64,000 nucleotides of DNA from Anodontia alba (GCA_964016985.1 OZ024827.1:16249374-16313373), one strand, 5' to 3'. Counted from the stretch's first letter, positions 21,001-32,485 are shown. The notes: generated from the letters alone by a model not told the origin. Numbers and translations: made by a program.

Positions 21001-21149
21001 ACACGAACAGCGATGTTCCCAATTTGGAGCAGTAAATATAGTGCATACACTACGGAAAACATGTCCAATTCAAATTTACTAGAAGCGTACTACCGGCAGC
21101 GCAGGCACCACAAATACATGCGTTCTATTGCTGCGCTAGTTGTTTTATT

Positions 21150-21400
21150 TGTTTGTTTGTGTTGAGGTTTTACGGCCCAGTCAACCCAATGGGGTCATGT
21201 CGAGCACGGTCAGTTTACCTAACCACACGTTTACTGGGCAGGCTTTGTCTTCTAAGCGGTTAACCAGTATTGTGCACATTCTTTCGCCAGAAACTGACAA
21301 CTGCCCTTCTTGAATCAGCGGAAGGGAGAGAATGACCGTAGAAAATATTTCATGATCAACCTCCACGAAAGAATGTTGCCGACCTCGGCGCGGGGGCTGC
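21150..21400 (-). mobile_element. tRNA-derived SINE, head missing
   Basis: Minus-strand body from 'aatattttctacggtcattc' through 'ggttaaccgcttagaag' to 'actgggccgtaaaacctc' and a (caaa)n tail near 21145-21165. The tRNA-like head is cut short near 21395. Confidence 0.85.
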
Positions 21401-22886
21401 GCTAGTTGTACATATTGGTTTATGTATACCCAGAAAAGTTTATGTGTTCATAAAATAAGCAATACGTATATTATATTTCGATAACATATAGATAACGTGT
21501 CCAACTAAATATTAAGAACATAAGGCTATGCGTGAAACTATTATATTTCATGTCAACCCAGAGTCGGATGGCGACACCAGAAGCAGTTTGCCAGTATACC
21601 ATTATGTGTAAGTAAAAAAAAGTTATTGGAGAGTCAAAAGGGTCCAGAAGGCTAATTTAAGTCTTTGTTGGGCGCACATGTCAACAGGTACGTTTTCTCA
21701 CATTGAAGGCTCATGTTTTCAAGTCTATGTAATCTGTAGTCCGCATTGCTCCGTAATATATAGGGAAAAAGGTGTATGCGGGCAACTGATTGTTAAAAAT
21801 AACTAATTTAAAACTAAACAGTACATTATTTCTATCTACCTCTTCATACTGCAGCCCCCTCTCTCAAGTAGATCTATTATGTGCATTTGCGCTGTCGGGG
21901 TACTAAGAAAGATTGTAGGAGATCATGAAAAATGCAGTAGTGAGGTATAATAAAAGACACAGTGTCAATGCAGACTGGACATGAAGTTAACAACAGGATA
22001 AAAACAGTGTTTTAAATTAATGGGTGGGGGAGGGGCCGGGGCGCCGATGTGAGATCTTACAGACTCCTTCTTTGAAGAAGTCATTTCTACCAATAACGCC
22101 AGTGGGCACTGTACAAATCTAGTTTTAATAAATTGTCTTAATAAACTCTCTCTCTCCTAGCGAGCCAAAATTCAGAATTGATAAATAAGCAAAAACGCAC
22201 AGTTGCGGCTATAACTATTTTGTGTTAGAGTTAACTCCACTTATTTGGCTTGTTTACACCTTGCTCACCGGGTGGCATGGGTCATTGGTGTTCATTTTTA
22301 TATAACAAACAGTTCTGATATATTCTGGATTGACAGATATTCTATTTTCTTTTACGACTTGTTTTTGGAGGAACTATAGGGGCCTAATGTAAGCCTACTC
22401 GATGTGTATGTATTTTAGGTTTTTAACAACTGTACAGACCGTGACATTTAGCCAAGGTCACTACCCGGGGTCACACGGGGCCAGGCCTATTCGTATTTAT
22501 TATCCCAACATTAGTCATATAGTTTTAAGCTTTTATTTCAAACGCTTAACTGTGTAGATCTATATAAATGCATACCGACTACTGTGGCACCATAGCTTCT
22601 GATAAAGACACTTTCTTTTTTCTTTTTTTTTTCAAACCAAAATGTTATATTTTCACCATGAAAACGTGTTGTGGGTACGTAGCGCCGAGGCGTGGCGCTT
22701 CTAATGACCCATAACATATGTTTCGCGGAGAAATAAGACAAATAGTGAAATATTTACCTGTATACTCCACTTATCTGGAGCTATGTCGGGCATAATTAAT
22801 GAAATCTTGAGCCTTACATAATCGTCATAATTGCTTTTACAACCGTGAAAGCCGAACAGGTTAGCCGCATGCTTTCATTCAGTGAA
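21401..22886. other. No gene seen; one family B palindrome inside
   Basis: About 1.5 kb without a supported gene. A family B hairpin lies at 22590-22765: 'tgttgtgggtacgtagcgcc' against 'ggcgcttctaatgaccca', with 'gcggagaaataagac' outside. A G-rich patch lies at 22022-22047. Otherwise apparently unique sequence. Confidence 0.5.
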
Positions 22887-23098
22887 TTAACCCATTTATT
22901 CCAAATGGTATCTTCTACCTTCACTCTTCAGACAGGCCCATTTCCAATATAAGTTTAGTTTTTATTGTGACCCTGTTTTATAGAAATTCCAGTTTTTAAT
23001 GCAAACAGTGTAGACCCAGATCAGACGCTGCATCCTGCGGTGTCAGATCTGGGTCTACAATGTTTGCCAATGATCCTTTTATGGGATGCTTGACTTAA
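22887..23098. mobile_element. TTAA-bounded MITE, ATCAGACGC type
   Basis: Begins TTAACCCATTTATTCCAAAT and ends ATGGGATGCTTGACTTAA. The centre (23002-23067) is a palindrome built on 'gcaaacagtgtagacccaga' and 'cagatctgggtctaca'. Inferred piggyBac-like from the TTAA boundaries. Confidence 0.75.
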
Positions 23099-23159
23099 CA
23101 TAAGACTGTTCTGGTGTCAAAATAATTATGATTCTTTATCGTGTTCATTGTGCAACGTG

Positions 23160-23580
23160 TCCCATAGTATAATCGTGCGGTGCAGGGGTGATAGTTACAA
23201 CCCAAAGGCACAGTCTTGCAGTGTCTTTGATGCAGTATATGAACATAGGGGTCCAGTCATCTCTTTTTGCATTTCCCTTTGCAGATACATACCCGTTATG
23301 GATTGTCGCGGTAGGTCAGAAGTTCGACAACTGCCTGTGAAGTTCGCAGGTTCAATCCCCATACAAGTCATATCAAAGACTTTAACCTTTACCACTCTAC
23401 AGCCTTATTCAACAGACAACAAGTTGATAATATTTTTTCCCATTCATGCAAACTGGCTGGTGCAAATCGTCTCCAGACAATTTAAATGATATGTTAAAAC
23501 CTGTTTTCTGGGAAAAAATAAGAAAACTATTTCAAAAAGTCATCTGCTGAAACATTTACCCAGAGAGCTAAGCATTAAAA
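23160..23580. repeat. tRNA-like relic followed by a family P inverted-repeat element
   Basis: Near 23335-23362 'gcaggttcaatccccat' matches a Pol III B box, with 'caaagact' after it as in the relic at 36104; an A box is hard to see. From 23385 the family P element runs between 'acctttaccactctacagc' and 'tttacccagagagctaagc', with inner arms 'caacagacaacaagttgat' and 'caaaaagtcatctgctga'. Confidence 0.6.
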
Positions 23581-23749
23581 GATATATACTACTCACTGAG
23601 CTGCTCTTTCTCCTTGGACAACGACGTTAGGTAGCGATCTAGCTGACCCGATGTCACTCTACTGTGACTGTGACGTAACATGCCAGATTAACTGGACAAT
23701 ATTTGAAACCCACGTGACGGTCCTTGTTTGTGATTAAAACTGGTAAGCC

Positions 23750-23965
23750 AGCCTCGGTGGCTCATTTGGATGCGCCGTCCGACTGGAGACCAGGAGGTCG
23801 CAGGTTCAACGGTTTCTGGCGAAAGAATGTGCACAATACTGGTTAACCGCTTAGGGGACTAAGCCTGCCCAGTAAACGTGTGGTTAGGTAAACTGACCGC
23901 GCTCGACATGACCCCATTGGGTTGACTGGGCCGTAAAACCTCAACACAAACAAACAAACAAAACT
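23750..23965 (+). mobile_element. tRNA-derived SINE with an internal deletion
   Basis: The head 'gcctcggtggctcatttgg' (A-box region) and 'aggaggtcgcaggttcaa' (B box) join directly to the late body 'cggtttctggcgaaagaatg', skipping about 80 bp present in the copy at 27861. The tail ends 'ctcaacacaaacaaacaaac'. Confidence 0.9.
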
Positions 23966-24839
23966 GGTAAAAGCAAATACGAGAATTATGCTGGGTTACA
24001 AAATAGTAATACAAAAAAAATGGCAGTTTTTATTTCAGCAATAACTTCCCACCAGGTATAAACTGAGAATTCATTTATAATATTTAGATTGACCAAGGAC
24101 TTTAAACACAGGTCTTAGGATAGACTAAATACAAGTCTATTTTAAAATTGAAATATAACCATTTGGTGAAAGGACTATTTTTGACACTACTCAAGCTCTA
24201 ATCATATTATTTAATATTAGTATTTGTTTCGTTCTCGGTAGCATTTGAAATCATTCAAGGAAAGGATTTGTTAGTTTGCACAGTTTGTGCGTTGTTGAAA
24301 TGATTTTCTAATCTGTCAGCTTAAAATATATTGATTGCCCCTCGTCACGCTTCGTGTGTCTTAAAGGTTACCCGAATATAACAAAGGTTCAGAACTTCAG
24401 ATCAACTAACATCCTCAGTTTGATTGTCGGTAATACCGATTTTTCGGCAAAAACAAAATGGTTCAGAGCTCTGGATAAGAGAGTGTATCGGTTCCGAGAC
24501 TGAAGGAAATCCGCATTGCGAACGTGGTCTAGAACGGATAGCTGCGACCGCGCGGTAAAGTGGGCCGGTCTGGGTATATTCCGTCCGTAATGCGATAAGG
24601 TGCCTTTTTACGATTCGTATCTGTTATGTCAAAATCGATGACAGAAAAACCTTACCGAAATTTTATTAATCCACGTCTCTCAGTGTGCGAATTCACAATA
24701 ATTATTATCCCATGATTACGTCACAGAAATTAACGGTTCAGACAGGCGGATTACACGGGTATCCCGATATTTGCCTGTCTAGAATCGATTCATAATCGTG
24801 TATTGAGTGTTCGCCCTCCTGAGACAAATTATGTTCTGT
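23966..24839. other. No gene seen
   Basis: Apparently unique; 24440-24800 is less AT-rich than its surroundings ('gcgaccgcgcggtaaagtg') but shows no convincing exon with splice signals. Confidence 0.4.
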
Positions 24840-24977
24840 TAGAATAGCTTTGTTTTGTTTATATTTAACATTGCTACACATTTTGCCTCAATATGTCTTT
24901 AATTCATTTTGGAAGTCCTCATGTTGCCATGTAAAATGGACTGAGTGAATAATAAAGAGATTTGATTGATTGATTGA
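24840..24977 (+). mobile_element. Probable LINE 3' end with (GATT)n tail
   Basis: 'atgtaaaatggactgagtg', then 'aataataaagagatttga', then a short TTGATTGATTGA repeat, is the usual look of a CR1/L2-type LINE 3' terminus. No coding part is attached; it was probably truncated on insertion. Confidence 0.5.
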
Positions 24978-25452
24978 GACAGTTCACCGACAAGACAGTT
25001 CACCGACAAAATTGGAGACAGTTCACCGACACATTTGAAGACAGTTCACCAACAAAAAAAAAAATGTTTGTGAAACTTAAGATAAAGAAAAATGACATAT
25101 ATGCTCGCATATACTTGTAAAAAAGGAAGATATTTGTATTGATATTTCACATCATACTTTCTGGACATGTATGGTACGTTCAACTCTGTCTCCAATCGTA
25201 CTTTCTGGACATGTATGGTACGTTCCTAAAGTTGGAAAGTTCATTCGACCATAAGACGAGCTGACAAACATGCAGACTCTGACCTTTTCCGGGAAAAAGC
25301 TTTTTTTTTTTCTTTTCTTTTTTTTTTTTTTTTGAATATATTATTAATTTGATTCGGGGTCCGAGTATGCTATTCCTTAGGCATATATTGTTCCACTGCT
25401 CAGGTAAACGAAACAAAAATAAGCGCACATGCACAGGCTGATCTGTGTCTTT

Positions 25453-25780
25453 GGTTTAAACATATTTTATTTCATCGAAAACACAGTCATACATACATAC
25501 AATACTCATTAGGATTTGAATGAAAGCATACTGCTTATTTAGTTCATCTCCTAATACATACAATATCTATTGTGAACATTTATGGCCAAAACATATTTAT
25601 AGAGTAAGCAGATGGTTTCATAGCATGATCCATACAAACGGGGAGGGTGGAGATTAATTATACCAAATGTATAGGGGTTAAGAGCATGGGTAAAGCGTAC
25701 AATGCCCGGGCAGCTGATGGATATTATGATCAGTTTCTAGAGATTCTATATTTTGAATACATATATATCTTTCCAAGACT

Positions 25781-25817
<37 letters not shown>

Positions 25818-27133
25818 CTCTTTTCGCAAAATCATAATTATAAATCATAATAAATTATAAGTTAAGCTACAGTGCCAGTAGACCTGTCTTAAAATCTTTT
25901 ACTGTCTTTGATGTATGCTTGCACAGCCTCGAATATACGGACATTTCTTTGATATGATAAATCGCTGTTTCCACGCAACAAACAATCAATAGTTACCCTA
26001 CAAAACTGAGAAACAGTACGAATTAATTCCGCTCGTTGGTTTCTGTAAAAACTGCACTTCAAAAAGTAGTGTTCTGCGTTTTCTACCTCTCCGCATCGAC
26101 ATAACGGTGAGGCTACAATATTTTTTTATAAAAAGGTCGTAATTAAGAGCACTACATTTTGTTCTCAAGCGAGTATGCAAAACCTGTAGCTTTCTATGTC
26201 CTATATAAAAATGTCTCGGCACAACTTTTTTATTATGGTTTAAGTGGCATTTAAATGAGTTAATCGTTGTTGCGTTTCTATGGTCATCTGGCAGAGAATT
26301 CCAATCACGGACCACAGAAGGAAGGAATGATTGATAATATAGAGTTGTCCTTGCATTAACTGTCTGAAGATCATTCTCATTTCTTAGATGATAGCGTGAG
26401 ATAGAGTTCACTGTTGGAGGTACAAGAGAAGAAAGATAAGCTGGTGAAAGACCATTGCACATTTTATAGAAAAGTGTTAATTTTTGTTTCTTTCTGCGAA
26501 CTTCTAAGGTTTCCCACCCTGTTTCATTGTATAAGGCCTGAAATGAAACTAACTTAGTTGCACCTGTTACAATCCTTGCCGCCTCCAACTGTATCTTTTC
26601 TAAATTTTGCTTTTCTTGTAGATTACAATTATCCCAAACTCCACTGCCATACTCTAGCAAGGGACGAATAAAAGAAGTATATATAATGTCTAGTGATTTA
26701 CGATCTAAATCAAATTTAAATTTCCTCATGATATTAACCCTTGCCCAAGCTTTTTCTGAAATGTATTCAATTTGCTTGCTCCAGGAACAATCCTTCGAAA
26801 AATACCGGTCTACATGCAGGATCAACCAGTAAAAGAGGTTGATGATCTTATGATCATCAACCTCTTTTACTGGTTGATCCTGCATGTAGACCGGTGGATG
26901 CAAGGCTTGATTATGTTTTCGAGAAATAAGAAGAGATTCAGTTTTTAAAGCGTTAAAGGTAACTAACCATGTCTTAGCCCAAGCTGCCACTTTCGCTAGA
27001 TCTGTGTTTAAAATATCTGCTGCAACTTCCGGATTGTCAACAATAATGTATAAACTCGTATCATCAGCGAAAAGACGGATATTTGAACCTATGTCTTTGC
27101 TCCCTGTTGTAGTATTTGTACCTTTCACCGGTC
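25453..27133 (-). pseudogene. 5'-truncated LINE (RT C-terminal half) with an internal inverted duplication
   Basis: From 27110 downwards the minus strand reads 'IGSNIRLFADDTSLYII' (RT active site), 'WLVTFNALKTESL', 'YISEKAWARVNIMRKFKFDL', 'IYTSFIRPLLEYGSGVWDN', 'IQLEAARIVTGATKL' and so on, in one long open frame of 407 residues. That is more intact than the relic at 17163. Near 26806-26893 the coding strand is a palindrome with 42-bp arms that replaces the expected HKHLGIY block with a back-copied sequence but keeps the frame. At the T run 26121-26127 the frame shifts; the C-terminal CRCGEVENAEHYFLKC finger continues in another frame. The 3' region (25453-25600) matches the LINE at 17163-17290. 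The copy sits inside the GACAGTTCACC element, so it is younger than that element. Confidence 0.88.
25782..25815. repeat. A run in the LINE 3' region
   Basis: About 34 A residues. It adds lysine codons to a spurious plus-strand frame. Confidence 0.95.
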
Positions 27134-27860
27134 TATTAAAACCTAGGAGTTTTGTTTTTAAAGTAGTCCTGCTTTTTGTTTGAAAATACCTATTAGTTTT
27201 ATAAATAAAATATAAATACAAGTCTTTGTATTACAAATAAATCGTGAAAGAGTAAAATTTTATACGACCTGTATAATGATTCATATACTAAATATTTTTT
27301 TTTTATTTATTCATTCTTCCCGCGGCATTTGAGGCACATAAAGAAACTTAGTAAGAAAATTCAGAAACAAGATGTTAACTAACTTTTAGTTTTCCCAGTA
27401 AATGATTTCATTTCTTGTCTAATGTGTCACCGTATCTTCGGCAAATAAACAACAAAGACAGTAGCTTCTGACATTTCTTTCCATCTCCTTTAATGAAAAT
27501 CTTACTATTTTATTTCAAAACCATCGCACCGTTTTTTTTTTGTTTTTTTTTTTTTTTTTTTCATTAAAACCCATAGAACAGAATTTCTTTGTCGGTGAAC
27601 TGCCTTCGAATTTGTCGGTGAACTGTCTCCAATTTTGTCGGTGATCTGTCTCCGAAATACGTGTCGGTGAACTGTCTTGTCGGTGAACTGTCTCGGTCCC
27701 AGTGTATCCGCATATAATTTTTCTTAATTCACCATTATTGTGGGTATCACAACACAAACAAACATCAGTACTTCCCATTCGACAGTGTAACCCTGAGTTA
27801 ACTTCACAAAATCAGAACTCAAACAGGGATTGACAGGCGCATGCGGATATTTATTGTTGT

Positions 27861-28164
27861 TTGTTTGGTTTGAGGTTTAACGGCCATGCAGTCAACTCAA
27901 CAGGATCATGTCGAGTGCGGTCAGTTTGCCTGACAACACTTTTACTGGACAGGCTTAGTCCTTTAAGCGGTTAACCATTGTTGTGCACATTCTTTGCCAG
28001 AAACTTGCAACTGCCTTTCTTGAATCAGCGGATGGGAGCGAATGACCGTAGAAAATATTTCATGATCAATATACACGATAGAATGTTGCCGACCCGACAG
28101 AAGTCGAACCCGCAACCTCCTCACCAGTCGGACGCGCATCCAACTTAGCCACCGAGGCCAGCCA
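27861..28164 (-). mobile_element. tRNA-derived SINE, full length
   Basis: Best copy in the window. On the minus strand: head 'ggctggcctcggtggctaag' with an A box (TGGCTAAGTTGG), a B box in 'gaggttgcgggttcgactt', a body with 'ctgattcaagaaaggcag', 'gtttctggcaaagaatgtg', 'ggttaaccgcttaaagg', 'gacatgatcctgttgag', and a (caaa)n tail. About 300 bp. It resembles clam SINEs of the RUDI type as I recall them; that name should be checked. Confidence 0.93.
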
Positions 28165-28222
28165 TGCAGCTATATTCATAATCTCGCGGAAGCTGAAATT
28201 ATAATTGATAACTGCTGTCCTG

Positions 28223-28423
28223 TTTAAACCTTGTCATGCTGAATGAATTAAGATGCCTTTACTGTCCGCTTCTAATTTTCAGCCAATCAGATCACTTGAT
28301 ATTGGTTATTGATACAAATTCATATGCTTAATGACACACAGTGCAGGTCCAGATCATTTGGCTTCTTCAGAAGACTGACCTCGATCTGCACTGTTCGATA
28401 AGGTTCAGCAAGACCAGGGTAAA
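28223..28423. mobile_element. TTAA-type MITE, GTTGGCTTC type, diverged
   Basis: 'ttaaaccttgtcatgctgaa' and 'ttcagcaagaccagggtaaa' are diverged ends of the family seen intact at 39555-39768. The core palindrome around 'cagatcatttggcttcttc' (28345-28395) is decayed. Confidence 0.65.
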
Positions 28424-28660
28424 TTTTTGCTTGATATTGAGACGGGCTTCAGAGCGAATGACGGGTTTCGGACTTAATGATGGCTCCTTCATCATTCTGT
28501 TACATATAAAAGTTAGCGCCTGACTATTACAGACAGTGGTCGGGTCCTTTGTGGTCGTAGCTGATTTTCTTTTACTCTGGTGAGACGTCTACTTCTTTTC
28601 ACCGAGTGTTCGTGATTACACATGTTTTTACTTCGTGTTTCACTGAAGAGGTAGAGGACT
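28424..28660. other. No gene seen
   Basis: No recognised domain; ends in the first copy of the duplicated site TAGAGGACT. Confidence 0.4.
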
Positions 28661-28960
28661 ATGATGTGCCATTTTACTGTAAATCCCCAATTTTGCGATA
28701 TCACTAAATCGATTTTGTGATATCACTAAATCGATTAAGTGATATCAATAAATAGATAAGATACTGTGATATCACAAAATCAATTTTTGTGATATCACTA
28801 AAATCGATTATGTGATATTACTAAATCGATTATGCGATATCACAAATTCAGTCCTATTTTGTGATATCACAAATCGATTTTGTGAGATCACAAAATCACG
28901 CAACACAAAATCGATTTAGTGATATCACAAAATAGGAATTTATAGTAAAAAGGCACCTCA
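28661..28960. mobile_element. 300-bp element with 9-bp target duplication (Mutator-like)
   Basis: Exact 9-bp flanks TAGAGGACT at 28652-28660 and 28961-28969. Ends are ATGATGTGCCATTTTACTG and the complement of GAGGTGCCTTTTTACTA. The interior is built from about a dozen copies of GTGATATCACAAAATCGATT and variants, itself palindromic (GTGATATCAC). A 9-bp duplication and internal iteration fit a Mutator-like non-autonomous element; there is no coding capacity. Confidence 0.85.
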
Positions 28961-28969
28961 TAGAGGACT

Positions 28970-30044
28970 TCTGTGAGAACCGAACGTATTTGTAATCTGG
29001 AGCCGCACCAGAATTGAGGGCGAGGGTTCGATCGAGTGAAAACCCAGGAAAGGCTACAGCCACGAAGCGCGTAGCCTTCCCGAGGGACCAAAAGAAGAGA
29101 AGGAGTAAATAATGGCCAAACAAAGCGGCGCATGGCTTACAATAACCGGTGCACAAACAAAGAAGAATCGAAACAGAGGAATTATCTAGGAAAGTTCAAC
29201 AATAAACATTAAGACTGGTACGATTAATCGGATAATCGATTAACTGATCGATAAATACCACAAAAATGATTATCATTACAGATTTGCTAATAATGGATCA
29301 TTTGATTTCTGTGTCTGTTACTTTACCCTATTTACCCTTAGTATTCAGACACCTCAACTCTTTACCACACTTAATCTAAAATTTGAACAAGTACAGTTAC
29401 TACCCGCTGTTGTGTCTAAAAATAGCTGGATGGGTGGCAAACAGTGTAGACCCTGATGAGACGCCGCGAAAGCGGCGTCTCATCTGGGTCTACACTGTTT
29501 GCTCATGCCTGTCTGACCGAATATATGCAATAAAGTATAACATATGGTAAAAGTCATGCTCAGACAGGTAAAATTATGACCAAATCTTCAGTGATTACTA
29601 ATCGAGTATCGATCGTAATGGCAGGATTATCTTTTCAACTCTGATTAGCCCTTAATAAACACTCTTGGTGTGAGTGGGGAGGCTTAAACTAGCTCCACTC
29701 ACGCGAAACTTCGCCTCTAATTCTGCTGCAACTTAAGAAGCACAAACACGCACTTAGTCCTTGTCTTGTTTTGTTCCTAATCTCCTTGCGCTGCCTCGTG
29801 AATGTGCTTCCCAGTTGTGGTCATTTCTTACCGTTTATTTATAGCATCAAGGTACCTGGTAGCCTCATTGTATTTGTAGATGATCGGGGAATCCCGATCA
29901 GTCGTGGATCAGAAGTTAAATATTATGAGCGTATGGATAAACTGAATTATAAAATACTTGGATTTGTTGTGAACTTTTACCTACAATAAGCTGTTATTTC
30001 CCAAGTAAATTGGGTAGATGCTGATGCACATTCTTCACAAATAC
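28970..30044. other. No gene seen; one ATCAGACGC-type hairpin
   Basis: A palindrome at 29437-29504 (arms 'gcaaacagtgtagaccctga' and its near complement, tip 'gccgcgaaagcggc') is the core of the TTAA MITE group; outer ends are not clear. 29225-29265 has an ATCGATTAATCGGATAATCG palindromic patch. Remaining sequence unassigned. Confidence 0.5.
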
Positions 30045-30324
30045 CATTACGAAAACACGCCTATTCAAATGTATTGAGAATTTTACCACCAAATAATAAA
30101 AATTTTCAGATAAAAAAATTCTGATATTTTTCATATTTCTGCTCAAAACATAGATTGTGGGTACTCGTTAGAACCGCCTCGACGAGGCGGTTCTAACGAG
30201 TATCCACAATCTATGTTTTTGAGCAGAAATAAGGAAAATAATGTTTACCCCTGTAAACCCCAGTTTTACTATATAAAACTTAGGTTTAAGGTGGTCAAAA
30301 TTATATAGGCGTGTTTTCGTGATG
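30045..30324. mobile_element. Family A foldback, copy 4
   Basis: Complete: CATTACGAAAACACGCC to GTGTTTTCGTGATG, core 30149-30223 perfect around CCTCGACGAGG. The flanks share CAAATA on both sides ('cacaaatac', 'caaatatat'), but other copies do not support a duplication of that length. Confidence 0.93.
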
Positions 30325-30585
30325 CAAATATATATGATAATGACTTCAGCGCAGTCCCGCACACCAGATTAAACGACACGAAAATCGTACTTTTGAAGTA
30401 TATTTTCGTTATAAATGTTTTGAGACAAGGCGCACAGGGTCAAAATAAACAACTTAGTTAAAGTTTTTTCTTTCAAGAATCGAGAGCCAACCATGCAAGC
30501 TTCTGGCAAAATATTTGCGAAATTGGCTCATTTTAGGGTTTCATGCGCTGCAATATCTGTGTTGTGTTAGTCTTGTACTGTGCCA
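30325..30585. other. No gene seen
   Basis: Short spacer between two family A copies that lie in the same orientation. Confidence 0.4.
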
Positions 30586-30865
30586 CATTACGAAGACATA
30601 CTTATTCAAATACACTAAAAATTTTACTACCAACAAAACCCGAAAATTTTCAGATAAAAAATTCTGATATTTTTCAAATTTCTGCTCAAAACATAGATTG
30701 TGGGTACTCGTTAGAACCGCCTCGGCGAGGCGGTTCTAACGAGTACCACAATCTATGTTTTTCTGCAGAAATAACAAAAATAGTATATACCTTGTAAACC
30801 CCAGTTTTACTATATAAAAGTGGGGTTTAAGGGGGTCAAAATTATATAGGCATGTTTTCGTGATG
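30586..30865. mobile_element. Family A foldback, copy 5
   Basis: Complete copy: CATTACGAAGACATACTT to CATGTTTTCGTGATG, core around CCTCGGCGAGG at 30719-30729. Confidence 0.93.
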
Positions 30866-31172
30866 AAATCAGTTTTATGTATATATGACATGGTGTGCAT
30901 CAACTGCTTGCAGCTAGATAGTTGCATATTTAATGACCAAAACGTCCACAGAACTAAATTATTCGATTTTATATGCGATTTATATTATTTTTTAGTTGGA
31001 GGTACACGAAAATCAAATACAATCTGCTTTTGCAATATAGAGAATCATCTGAAAACTATGAAAACTATTAGATACATCGTTTTCAAACTAAGTTTGTTTT
31101 CTGCATGGACAACTACGATGTTAGGTATCTACAAACGCATTCCATGTTTGGTTTAATATGTTCTGAGCAATG
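30866..31172. other. No gene seen
   Basis: An open frame of 98 codons here starts inside the right end of the family A element and shows no domain; not called. Confidence 0.45.
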
Positions 31173-31757
31173 ATCAAGGGAAGAAACCTACGTCATACAA
31201 AACAGTGAAAAAAAAAAAATAGTTTTTTTTTTTTTTTTTGTTTTTTTTTTGCGAAAAGCGCCCTTTCAAATCGGTAACTTGCTGTCTTTTTTCGTGTTCT
31301 GACAGAAACCAGGATAGGCTCAGAGAATGTAGCAAGAAACAAGGCATTTATATCGCCAATCTTTATGCATAACCATGTTGTCTTTGTTGAGAACACTCGC
31401 GTACAATTGCTTATAAGGTTAGCAAAAGATTGTGCCTGAGTGTTCTCAACGGTGACAATACGGTAGTACATCAAATCTGCAAATATAAGTACTTTCATCC
31501 TTGGTACATATACTCTTAGCGTATTCTGTTTTTCATCAAAACAACGAAAAAAAAAAACAAAAAAAAACACAAAAAAAAACAACAAAAAAAAAAAAACAAA
31601 CAATAAAAACAAAAACAAAAAAAAAAACAAAAAAACAATAAAAACAAAAAAAACAAAAAAAACAATAAAAACGACTAACTGATTTGAACGGGCCCGTTTC
31701 ACAAATAATTGTCTTTTTCACTGTTTTGTATGAGATAGGTTTTCCCCTTGGTGATTT
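31173..31757. mobile_element. Candidate 0.58-kb inverted-repeat element
   Basis: The left end 'acctacgtcatacaaaacag' continues as 'tgaaaaa'; the right end is its complement ('ttcactgttttgtatgagat'). About 36 bp match imperfectly. The interior is A-rich (31548-31670) and noncoding. It could also be a simple inverted duplication. Confidence 0.55.
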
Positions 31758-32159
31758 AGTCCTTATGTTCATGATTTTTTGATTGATGACTGGACACTTT
31801 TCGCTTTTGAAATTCTTTTGTAAGCTATTCTGAAGTAGGGATCGTTTGGAAATATAGAAAAAATCATAAACAGAAAATAGTAGATTGTCTGAATAAGTCT
31901 GTTCATGAGTAATAATGAACAATTGCAACATCCGCACCCCACCCTCCCGCACACACACACCACCCCCAGCGGCTTTGAGCGGAACTCTATTTTCACATGT
32001 AACGTATGAGTCCAATAATCCCAAAGAACTAAAAAGTGTCTTATGGGCCGCGCCAAGAAAATTTGTTTTCGAGCGCGTGCAAAATGCACAGGTTCAGATT
32101 CATCCCACGCATGCGCAAAGTCTCATCCGGGCATTTGCTCTCCATTGATACATTCTATA
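31758..32159. other. No gene seen
   Basis: A C-rich patch at 31930-31972; otherwise unassigned. Confidence 0.4.
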
Positions 32160-32285
32160 GTGTCCAGTGCTTCTGTTAGCGGACAGTGAAGGCCTTGATC
32201 AGACTGCGCGGGTGCGCAGGCTGATCTGGGCCTTCGCTGTCCGCATATGCCCGGGTACGTTTTTGCATGGCACGGCCCATATTAT
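32160..32285. repeat. Family N repeat
   Basis: 'tgttagcggacagtgaaggc', 'cttgatcagactgcgcgg', 'aggctgatctgggccttcg' and 'gcatggcacggccc' match 10300-10490 on the opposite strand. Confidence 0.8.
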
Positions 32286-32312
32286 TAGCACTAAATCAAA
32301 GTGTGCAACATT

Positions 32313-32485
32313 TTAACCCTTTCACCCTTAAGTTTCTGAAGTGAACTCTACCATCTTTGAATTTAGGCATGTCCATTATTGCAAACAGGGTATCAGTCAA
32401 AATCAAGAATAGAATGTCAAACTGCAGATCCAGCTATTTGGATCTACACTGTTTGCATTCGCTTAATTTGGCCTGCAGGGCAGAA
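32313..32485. mobile_element. TTAA-type MITE, decayed
   Basis: Left end TTAACCCTTTCACCCTTAAG; the middle keeps 'gatccagctatttggatc' and 'tacactgtttgc'; the right end has only 'ggcctgcagggcag'. Confidence 0.65.

Larger units (their letters stand above)
24978..27695. mobile_element. 2.7-kb inverted-repeat element with iterated terminal motif
   Basis: The left 85 bp hold four copies of GACAGTTCACCGACA or close variants; the right end (27588-27695) holds five in inverted orientation (TGTCGGTGAACTGTC). The spacing words also match ('aaattggagacagttcacc'), giving terminal inverted repeats of about 100 bp. The iterated motif looks like a subterminal transposase-binding array, which is inference. 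No transposase is visible: most of the interior is a nested LINE (25453-27133). No target duplication was recognised. A 27-bp direct repeat of 'actttctggacatgtatgg' lies at 25158-25227. Confidence 0.8.

Noticed and set aside
23148..23489. 113-codon frame
   Set aside because: Spans a tRNA-like relic and a family P repeat; no domain.
27861..28164. Functional tRNA gene at the SINE head
   Set aside because: Multiple dispersed copies with identical non-tRNA bodies and (caaa)n tails show a retroposon.
31193..32024. Hydrophobic Phe/Val-rich frames of 162-169 codons
   Set aside because: Translation of A-rich low-complexity DNA (31548-31670) read on the minus strand.
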